Positions 55,519-64,000 of a DNA stretch of 64,000 nucleotides are shown in pieces; the first letter of the stretch is position 1; every line of letters starts with the position of its first letter. The position numbers and the translations under genes were made by a program. This DNA is from Coptis chinensis. Lineage: Eukaryota > Streptophyta > Magnoliopsida > Ranunculales > Ranunculaceae. The stretch spans positions 17,012,501-17,076,500 of the forward strand of contig CM027377.1 in NCBI GenBank assembly GCA_015680905.1, written 5' to 3'. The notes below the pieces were generated by a model. The model was not told the origin of the DNA, made no database searches, and saw only the letters and a list, made by a program, of their open reading frames with translations.

Positions 55519-57475
55519 GGGCCTGTTTGTTCTGAAGGAAATGCTAGGGAAAGGAAAAGAAAAGAAGTGTGGTCCACCTTTTCCATAGTTTTTTAGTCGT
55601 TTGTTTACCCATGGAAAGGAAAGCTTGTTGTCCGTGCAGAAACAAAACTGGGGAAATGGAAAAAAATTTTGAGTCCATACGTGCTCCAGACCTAAAAATT
55701 TTAGGGAAAGGAAACAAAAAAAAACAAAAACAGATAACCGAAAGAAAGAACCAGGGAGAAAGGAGCATCCCCCTTCTTCATCTTCCTCATATGTCTTCAT
55801 CATTTCTCCAATCCTCATCTCCAATTTTTATAAGGTAAGGACGTCTCTCTCTCTCTCTGTCTATTTTCCGTTGCTTTTTTGTTTTGTTTTATTATTATGA
55901 TCGAAATTTTTTCTTCAAAATTTTTTTGGTTTTTAGTGTGTTTGGTTGAAAGTAATTGATTGTGTCACTAGTGGTTGGTTGATTTCCGGAGTCTTATTAC
56001 AAGAAGATTAAGGAGTTTGTGATATTTTTTTGATATTTCATTTCAATATATTGTTTCTTTTTAGATTAGATGTTAATGAGACAAGTAATCTTACCTTTAT
56101 GGAGACAAAAACTATTTCATCTCTTGTTTTGTTTGGTTTTAAAAGTTATTACCTTGATTCTTTATTTGGAAATGGAGTTGTGGGTAATTAGTAAAGTTAT
56201 TAATTTGTTTGTTTTAGGATGGTGAGATTTTCTTAAGACAATTATGCAAATAGTTAGATTATAAGATGTTGATCAATAATGTTTTTCTTATTCTGAATTG
56301 GGTGAACAACAGAAGCTCAGTTTTGTGTCTTAATAAAATATTTTGAATATGGGTAGACTATGACATTGGTAGTGGGAATGAATAGGTGTGCTGCTAAGCA
56401 TGTGATTAGTTGGTTATGAAGAAATAGACTCTGTTTCTTTGTTGTTGCTGTCCTCTTTTAGGCACTATCTTTGTTTTCATATCTAAAGATGTTATTTATT
56501 TATTTTCTCCGCATGAACATCATAAGAAAAATGCAATTTATCTACTTATGATTTAATATGCCTCCTGGGAAATAATTCTTTCTCTTCTGATACTAATTCA
56601 TGAACCTTCTGATATGGATTGTATGAAATTGTATGCTTTGATTATGTTGTAGGAACATGGATGATTGTGAAATTGCTACATATTTTGTAGTGTTACACAT
56701 TCTTGAGAATATGCCTATTGATAGGGCGCCACGTAGAAATTGGGACTACGAGCGAGAGACACCTAGCCCTTGAGAGGTTGTATTCAGAGAATGATAATAA
56801 TTGTCATATATAAAATGCTCCGATTGAATATAGCGTGATTTAATAGCCTATGTGAACGACTTCAAGAAAGATGTTTGACTGCTAGTAGGTGGGTTCTTGT
56901 GAAAGAACAAGTGGCAATGTTTTTTTATATTTTAGGCCACGATACACGTGGGCGCCTGCTGCTTACTTGGACTTTGATACCACAAGAAACAATCCACAGA
57001 CATTTTCATAAAGTTTTGCGAGTCGTATTGAGGCTTGGGAGGGAATTCATAAGACAGGCATGTCAAACAAACTCCCCAGCAACAGGAGGTGATCATCTGA
57101 AGCCTTGGGCCATGAGATAATTTATGGTACATCGAGTTGTACAACATTGTTAGTTTTTAATTAGTTTTCCCCCCTCTCGTTTTATTATATAGGATTGTGT
57201 TGGTGCAATTGATGGTACTTTTATCCCTGCAATGGTACCTATAGAAAACCAACCACGCTATCGTAACCGGAAGGGGAATTTAACGCATAATGTTCTAATG
57301 GCTTGTACATTTTATATGAAAATATCATATGTATTGACCGGATGGGAGGGTTATGCTCATGATAGTCGGATATTGATAGCTGCTCTAAACCATCCAATGG
57401 AGAGGTTGTTTGTTCCACCTGATAAATATTACTTAGGTGATGCAGGTTTCCCACTTGTTAAAGTTCTAGTAGTGG
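55519..57475 (+). mobile_element. PIF/Harbinger transposon, 5' part (truncated on the right)
   Basis: The 5' terminus GGGCCTGTTTGTTC follows TAA (55516-55518), typical of the Harbinger terminal repeat and its 3-bp target. A CT microsatellite (55845-55857) and an intron-like leader precede a transposase that begins at about 56649. The element is cut within the transposase by the Athila-2 LTR at about 57475, so the right TIR is not next to it. Confidence 0.65.
56649..57475 (+). pseudogene. PIF/Harbinger transposase (DDE type), truncated
   Basis: An exon after a TTGTAG acceptor (about 56653) reads MDDCEIATYFVVLHILENMP and PRRNWDYERE, then a stop. A frameshifted stretch gives LQERCLTASRWVLVKEQVAM and FFYILGHDTRG, then PQETIHRHFHKVLRVVLRLG, the helix-turn-helix-like N region. 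After an intron ending ATATAG at 57194, the nuclease domain reads DCVGAIDGTFIPAMV (first catalytic Asp), QPRYRNRKGNLTHNVLMACT, YVLTGWEGYAHDSRIL and YYLGDAGFPL (second Asp). The part with the catalytic Glu is lost at the Athila-2 junction. It matches plant HARBI1-like transposases. At least two stops upstream make it inactive. Confidence 0.85.
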
Positions 57476-58306
57476 GAGTTTCAAAAGATATTTGAGTGAG
57501 GATCACCATAGATTGTTTAGAACTTGAATGAATGGGAGTTTTGAGGGATGAAATGTAGGTTTCTTAGCTTTTAGAACTTGTTTTTGTTGAGAAAACTTGT
57601 TTTGAAAGAAAACTCAAAGGAAACTAATTGATTGATGAAAGAAAACTTGAAATGAACTTGTTGTTTGAAAGATAGAAACATAAACTTGAAATAAAAGGAT
57701 TGAATTGAAGAACAAAAAGTAAAACAACTTGAATGTAAATGACTTGAAAAATAAATCCTACACAATACATTAGAATAAGTCTAGGTGTATTCTCTCATCC
57801 TACTTTTGAGTTCTTATACCCCTACTTTTACAAAAGACTGATTTGCTCTCCCCCTCTACAATCAAGACACCTCACCAAGGTTGCTTTTTACTTTTGCTTT
57901 TGCTTTTGCTTTTTGCATTTTGCATTTTGCTTTTTCATTTCTTCTTGATCAAGCTAGGTTTAGAGAAAACTTTATTTTGTATCAAGGACAACCATCTTTA
58001 GTCGTCTGAGTTAAGGACGTGACTTTCAGTTCTCTAGTTCTGAGCCTTTGACATTTGACTTTGACTTTGAATTTGACTTTGACTTTGACTTTTTTAGCAT
58101 TTTTTCATAGTAGCTTCGAGTCTTCATAATAAGCGTAAATAAGACTCCTTTTGGTGCTATGATGCAACTTTTATGATAAGTGGTTTAAATTGCTCTGTAA
58201 CCTAAAAAAAGGCAATAAAAGCTATGAGTTGTCTTTTCATTATGCATAAGAAGAGTTGTAATGTAGTAATGTAAGGGTAATAAAACATACATTTGGGAAC
58301 TTATCA
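57476..58306 (-). repeat. 3' LTR of minus-strand Athila-like element (Athila-2)
   Basis: On the minus strand it begins TGATAAGTTCCCAAATGTAT at 58306, directly after a polypurine tract. It runs leftwards about 830 bp into the transposase at about 57475; the left boundary is uncertain by about 20 bp. It contains short-period repeats: GCTTTT/GCATTTT at about 57890-57935 and TTTGAC at about 58056-58093. Confidence 0.75.
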
Positions 58307-58322
58307 ATACCCCCAAATAGCA
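58307..58322 (-). promoter_or_regulatory. Polypurine tract of Athila-2
   Basis: On the element strand CTATTTGGGGGTAT precedes the LTR, in the Athila-typical setting CTTGAGGACAAGCAAAATG. The same arrangement precedes Athila-1's 3' LTR. Confidence 0.75.
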
Positions 58323-60292
58323 TTTTGCTTGTCCTCAAGCAAATATGAGAGAAAAACTAAGATCACAAATGAGTGATTTATTATTTATTATACTAATCTC
58401 GTTTCGCGGAGTGCGATTACATTGACCATATGCAACAATCCCTTAAACCACTAGGAATTCCCTAGTGGACGAACTTTAAACCTCATGAGAGTTTTCCAGA
58501 GAAGGTACTCACAAACTTCTTCCATCTAGTACAAAGGGTCTCGTCTCCTTATTTATTCTCAAAAGTTTATACATCTCATTAGTGGGGAATAAGGAGAAGT
58601 TCCTTTGAACTTAGAATAACATATATACAACAATTTAATCATCTAAAGATAAATGAACAAACATGATCAATGAAATGCAAAAGCAGAGTCGTTTCTAAAA
58701 CTTTTGGAGAGCGTCCTTAAGGTGGGTTCTCATAGGGATGTGTTAAAATACAAACTCTCTGATAGATTCACTCAAGTTTCGTTATCTCAAATGCAGCAAG
58801 CATTTATATTCCTCACATACACGAATGACGTCTAAATGAAATTGGGGTCAATTTATCACACTTGCCACTTAATATTACACTATCTTATTCCTATTTGAGC
58901 TAGATGTCTTTTATTAGGAGTTACGGGGCAAGGGTGATGGTTTAGAAAGAAAAAGAAAAGGAAAAACAAAAATCTGATAAGTTGAGAAATTGGGTCTTCA
59001 AGATACTTGTAACTAGAGAAGAACCTCGTTTTGTTATTTGCTTCCGAATTATGATTCTTTAGCCCTTTGGCTTTGTGACTCCATATGATTTTGAAATTTT
59101 AGGAGTTCTAACTTTGTTTTTGTTTCTTTTTGCTTTTGTTTCTGATATCGTCTCCTTTTGATTTTGAACTTTTTGGAGATTCGATTTTTAACTCCTTCAA
59201 TTTTTTTGTAGTTTTGGTTTTTAATGGGTCTTTCTTTTCTTTTCTTTCTTTTGTTTTTGAAGCAACTGATCTGTTCTTGTATAAGGTCTTCTCTTCTCTT
59301 TTTTCTGATATCCATCAAATTCTCAACTCGTCAGCTGGGTAAGCTTTTTATTGTGTGTTGTAACTGGTTAGGGATTTATGGTGAAGAATAAAAAGGCTTT
59401 TAGAAATTGGTGAAGGCTCAAAAAGGGTAACTAGAGGAAAATTATATCTTTTTGGGGTTTTAACGTTTATTTGGCTATATCGATCTAAAAATGGCCTAAA
59501 TTCTCTCCTAGGATATGGCTTGGTGATCAAGCAAGTGGACGTGTGGTTTTTCTATTCGGACATACTTTGTGTCAACACTTAATAATCATTCAGATGAGGT
59601 TTTGGCTATATTCTCACAAGATATAGAACTTATTAATTGTTCTAACTATGGTCTCGGAAACTCACTGCTATATACAATCAAATGCTGATACATGTCATTC
59701 ATGAAAAGATGTAGAAACTATTGTATATATATTAGTCTAAGTTCGAAGAACGAATCCTTACTTTATTGCTATAATGATACTTCTAAACTTTTTATTCATC
59801 ATAGAAAAAGAAAACAAGACTTTTAATGCTAAATAGAAAAATATTTTTGGTTTTTTTCAAAAAAAAATTATGAGAAAGGAAGAAATATACTACTATAGAA
59901 AATTATCTAGTTTTTACAAAATGTTATTATACCACCCCTAAATAGAAATATGTTTTGTCCTTAAAGTATGAAGATATATATAAGGAAAGAGATTACCATA
60001 TAAATATGAGCTAAAACGGCGATACACCTCTATTATGTTCTTCATAATGAAAATACGCCACCCCCAAATAAGTTTGGGGCGTGGGTTATTTGATGTAGAA
60101 TGAGAAATACATGTTTATTATACAAGAGATAATTATTCTACTATGAACTTTTTGGGTTTTTGTATTTTTGAAAACATATGTAATGCAGAAGATCTAACAT
60201 GCATACATGACTATGATTACACTAACAAGTGAAGAAATAAAAAGTGCGAAATGTAAAGTACGTAAATAACTATCTAAACGGACACATATGAA

Positions 60293-60332
<40 letters not shown>

Positions 60333-62023
60333 CAAAGTAATTGTTTTTCTCAATCAAAATGTATCTCTAACCATATAGATGGTTTGACAAGAAGATAAAA
60401 TTATACGTTGATCCAGTATCATTTTGGTTACTCCGGGGTGTATAATTTTTATTTTTTTATCCCCAGGTTTTGAAAAATATGTAGAGATGTTATAAAGATA
60501 CTTGTACTCAAAAATCGTGATTCTAAATGCTAATTTTTTTAAAACAAACCATAACAGGTGATCTTAGGCAACTTTCGTGTCGGCTCTTTATTGAACCCAA
60601 TCCAGTCAGATTGTGGCTTCAGTTATATGTATTAGAGGATTTACTGCGCAAGACATAATGGAAGAGTTTAAATGATTGGACACTAGTGGGTGGTGGAATC
60701 GGAATTAGGTCTCTTTGGTTGTTGATTGGTCGATTTTGGTAGTTCTAGTTAAAATAGGATGGATCTAATGCTTTGTTCTGATTTTTGTAGATACATTGTC
60801 CTTGTCTGAATGTATTTGGTGGTTTGACGTGATTGGTGAACGAACCCTGGAGGTGGTTGGGTTTGTGGATTAGTACTCCATGTAAAATTTGGGTGTTGCT
60901 TCCGATCCATGGTGCATTGAAAGCACAAACTTCTTCTGGTTTAAGTCATGATATATTGATGAGTAAGGGACAATTGGTATCTATGTGGTTTAAGCTGAGA
61001 TAGAAAGTGCATGGTGATATGAGCGACCCTTAGTAACACATAACTAATCCTCAAACCGCCTTTAAAAGAATAGAGATTGTGTACTTCAAAGGGTTGGTCT
61101 ATGTAGAATCTATTGCCCGTTTTGTTTTTGGAAAAATCGCATAACTATTGATGTATCGAGAATCTTTCATAATGAGAACGGAGAAAAACAACTATTTTGA
61201 AAAAGAAATGTAAAAAAAAAAAAAAAAAAAAAATTGTATATGCACTCTATATGATTACACTTACTCAAACGATAAGTAAAAAGTATTTTATAAAGAATAT
61301 GCGAGATATACGTGGACTAAGGTTTCGGCACTTACAACCACACACTCCAAATGGAGGGCACGGTTACCTTAATGATGCACTCCCATGGAATACATCAAGA
61401 AAACATAACATGAATTTTTTATAGTAAGATATTCAAGACTATATATGGGGTCATTTTAAGTCAGATTCCCCAAGACTATGCATAATATGGATGATATGTT
61501 GTTAACTATATACTAATAGTCTAAATAGTTGGGGATCTTTATAGAAAAACATATGAAAGCATACACCTCCAAACAGAATGAAATGATGTATTTGGAATGT
61601 AAGATGTAGAATAATAAGAAGATGTTTGTATAACTCATCATGGAACTTATGCAATAACCCATCATATTTGAATTGTCCAAAAGAGTGAGAGGTTGGTGGT
61701 AGATGTCCTTCATGAGGCTCAAATGATGGAGAATAGGACATACCAGGGTTCTCAACTACTGAATTGATGGACTCTTGAGTTTGTATATTGGGCAAAGTCT
61801 CTTTACTAGGAAGATTTAGAAAATTATGAATGATCTCAAAGGCAATTGGCTTAAGTGCGAATTTGAGGTTTCTTTGAAATGGTTTCGTGGTGCAATCCTA
61901 AAAAATTGTTGGATTTTTTATGAATGGAGGTTGGATTTCAAGAGGTGTTAATTTGGGATGGTGATGGTTGGGTGGTGGTTCTTCACATGATCTCGAGGAC
62001 TCAGAGAATTTTTCATCTAGTTT
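58323..62023 (-). other. Athila-2 interior without pol
   Basis: A second TTATTTGGGGGTGG tract at about 60060-60075 parallels the duplicated tracts in Athila-1's 3' region. No RT, RNase H or integrase motif was found on either strand, so pol is deleted or was never present. It includes a GT microsatellite (about 60297-60330) and a run of 22 A (about 61211-61232). Confidence 0.55.
60297..60330. repeat. (GT)n microsatellite
   Basis: About 17 uninterrupted GT units, starting after GAAAT and ending at TTTCAAAG. Confidence 0.95.
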
Positions 62024-62952
62024 TTACATTTTCACAAGATTGTGGTTCATATCTGCAGTAGTAAGGATGTTACAAATTTGTTCCATCGATAAGTCTTTAA
62101 CGACCAAATTAAATTGAAATCCATTTTCCACCATAGATTTTATTCCCTCTTTTCCAAGCACTTCATTTTCTTTGTCCTCTCTACCTAGATCTTCATAAAT
62201 TTTCTCAATACCTTCCAAGTATGTCGAGTTAATCTCCAATACAGGTTCTTGAGCTTCTTCTGCCGGAGTTTTCTCATTTATGGGTGATGATGCATTAAGG
62301 CATGTGAAAGAAAATGTGACTTCGAGCATATAGTCATCATCATAAGATTTGGAATTCTCACGATAGTCAGGGATATGTTGATGGGGATTTAATTGGTCAG
62401 AAGTATCAGGATGGGCATTAGCAATTGGCTTTGTTATAGTAACACCTTGTTTCTCTTTTCGGTTGGGTTCTGGACTGGTGAGAAGGATATTAGTCTCAAA
62501 TGTGGCATCTTTTGAATTGGATTGGAGAAAACATAAGGTAGTTGCTATTTGCTGAGTTAGTATTGTTTGAATTGCTTGGCCATTTCCTGGTAGAGTTGGT
62601 CTGTAATGGATGGTGGAGTGGAATATGAATTTGAAATGGATGGTGATGTGAATGGTAATGGGCTTTGGGTGAAACCGCACTCTGACTGACCATATGGATA
62701 CATGAATGGTGGTTGACTATTTGTGGTGGAACTCCATGAATTGTCGGCATGACTAGAAAACTCTTGAGTGTATTGGGTACTCGGGAAGTTTAAAAATTGA
62801 GGTTCGTAATCGTAAGGAATTCCCGTAATATACTCGAATTCGGTATATGATGGACAATGAGATAACAAGTGATAAGGACTACCGCAAAAAGAACAAGGTT
62901 CTGGGTTTGCATTGTAATTCCATAACGATTGCTATGCATATTGATAAGACAT
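62024..62952 (-). pseudogene. Athila-2 gag-like ORF with CCHC zinc knuckle
   Basis: The minus strand from an ATG at 62952 reads MSYQYA, a stop, then SLWNYNANPEPCSFCGSPYH and LLSHCPSYTEFEYITG. CSFCGSPYHLLSHC is a CX2CX4HX4C nucleocapsid knuckle like the one in Athila-1 (CTICSGPNHTAHLC). A Ser/Pro/Gln-rich part follows. After a frame change at about 62560 a 150-residue acidic tail (EEAQEPVLEINSTYLEGIEK; VKDLSMEQICNILTTAD) runs to a stop at 62024. The capsid domain upstream of the knuckle is missing. It might be a non-autonomous element's own ORF instead of a decayed gag, because most of it is still open. Confidence 0.65.
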
Positions 62953-63066
62953 GAATGCTCAATTAATAATGATGCACAAACAGTAGAAATTCATTTTTTT
63001 AGATTTTTGAAAATATTTGTTTGGTCTATAGATTACTATGCCCTGTTCAAACAAACAATTGGGCTC
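62953..63066. other. Junction, nothing recognised
   Basis: AT-rich, no PBS for Athila-2 found with confidence. GGGCTCTGATAAGAGCCC at 63062-63079 is a perfect 7-base-arm palindrome at the start of the next LTR. Confidence 0.4.
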
Positions 63067-64000
63067 TGATAAGAGCCCAAAACTGTAGTTTTAACCCCTT
63101 AATAATCATACTGTTAGACCAATTATGTGAATAATAAGTAAGAGTTAATACTGATTACGTGTTTTTATGCATTTCAGGCTTCAAAGTCCATTATGTGCGA
63201 AAAATGTGCCACTTTTAGCGAGATAAAGGAGCAAAAGTCGTGAGAACTTCGAATGCCATATCTTTGGACTCAGACCTCGGAATTGGGCCTACCTTATGTC
63301 AAAACGACCGGCTCGGAAAGAGCTTTGCAATGGTCCAAGCCTTGACCCAATCAGAGGAGTAAAAGTGGACGAAAAGTCTGCTGAAGTCAACTGCAGCTGA
63401 AGAGGCCTTTTTGGACTGAAAGAATTGGGTTTTGGGCCTGATTCTCTGGCCCAAAACATGGCTCCAAGACCATGCACGATTTTTGGATCTGAATGTATAA
63501 AAACAAAAGCTTAATTCTTTGTTAATGGTAGATAGTTAAGTTAGAAAATAATTAGATTAGTTAGCCTCCATTAAACCTTAGTTCCAGATCTAGTTTTTAT
63601 ATTAAAGTAATTAGTTTTATTCTTGTTTTAAATTTAGTATTGAATGATTGTTCTCCCTTGAATTAGATAATAAAATAGTTGTTCTTGATTCAATTTCGAT
63701 TTGTCAATTACAATTGTTAGATCTAATTTCATTTACTACTTGTTATTCAATGCTTAGTTGTTAATTAGATTTTTGTTATTGTTTAATTTAGATTAGTTAA
63801 ATTTCATAAAGTTAGAATCTTTATATTATGTTTAGTTTAGATTCAATGGGAAATGTTAGTTTAATGAATCAAGGCTAAAACCTCCATTAGAGGGTTGATG
63901 AAGCCTTGATGAAAACTTAGTTGTTAGTGTAGAATTGTTTGTAGATTCTATTCCACTCTAGAAGGTCGTGTTTAGCCATGAGAATGGGTGGGCGACTTCA
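63067..64000 (+). repeat. LTR-like sequence, cut by the window edge
   Basis: TGATAAGAGCCCAAAACTGT, then TTTAACCCC, AATTATGTGAATAATAAG and TTTCAGGCTTC, parallels the start of the block at 50762 and more loosely Athila-1's LTR. Its inner part is A/T-rich. It is at least 934 bp with no end in view. Without the partner LTR the call rests on the start sequence alone. Confidence 0.5.

Noticed and set aside
55462-55838. Overlapping open frames on both strands at the Harbinger 5' end
   Set aside because: Purine/pyrimidine-biased sequence near the TIR gives long frames by chance, and no family is recognisable.
63054-63072. Initiator-Met primer site (TATCAGAGCCCA) for a minus-strand element at the Athila-2/LTR junction
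   Set aside because: The match comes from the complement of the TGATAAGAGCCC LTR start and lacks the leading TGG, and no adjacent LTR end matching the 58306 LTR was found.

Overview
This window is plant nuclear DNA, most likely from a eudicot. The evidence is Tat- and Athila-lineage Ty3/gypsy retrotransposons, a Helitron, CACTA, MULE and PIF/Harbinger DNA transposons, GT-AG introns, and captured fragments of typical plant genes. I see no intact host gene. Every recognisable protein-coding stretch is a broken transposon gene, a captured gene fragment or a pseudogene. The species cannot be named from sequence alone.

Layout. 1-1558: decayed DNA with a DUF4283-like fragment (minus) and the tail of a STE20-like kinase pseudogene. 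1559-43973: one enormous nested retrotransposon locus. Level 1 is a minus-strand Tat-lineage element, here called X (461-bp LTRs at both ends, target duplication AAACC). It sits inside the kinase pseudogene, which resumes at 43979. Level 2 is a plus-strand Athila-lineage element, Athila-1 (7053-39829, duplication GGTTC), inserted in X's second RNase H. Level 3 has two insertions in Athila-1's LTRs: a Pack-MULE with two exons of fumarylacetoacetate hydrolase (8224-9621), and a minus-strand Helitron (20885-39230). The Helitron has textbook ends (TC...CTAG between A and T) and carries fragments of isopropylmalate isomerase small subunit, an LRR receptor kinase and a PRR7/PRR37-like clock protein. 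Level 4 is a plus-strand Tat-lineage element, Z (24358-33029, duplication GGATG), inside the Helitron. LTR divergence agrees with this order: about 6% for X and about 1% for Z, counted by eye.

43974-64000: the kinase pseudogene fragment; a 4.56-kb CACTA element (44768-49325) carrying ankyrin E3 ligase (XB3 family), reticulon-like and RBP45-like fragments all on its minus strand; an F-box pseudogene; a 2-kb MULE-like element containing an LTR-like block; a 764-bp MULE MITE with a 9-bp duplication; a Tourist-like MITE; a PIF/Harbinger element cut short by a minus-strand Athila-like element (Athila-2) that keeps its LTR and a gag fragment but has lost pol; and the start of another LTR that runs off the right edge.

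How it works together: the window is a record of successive insertions, not an operon-like system. Three different DNA-transposon types (MULE, Helitron, CACTA) independently picked up host exons. All retroelement proteins visible here are disabled by stops, frameshifts or lost catalytic residues, so any movement would have depended on proteins supplied from elsewhere.
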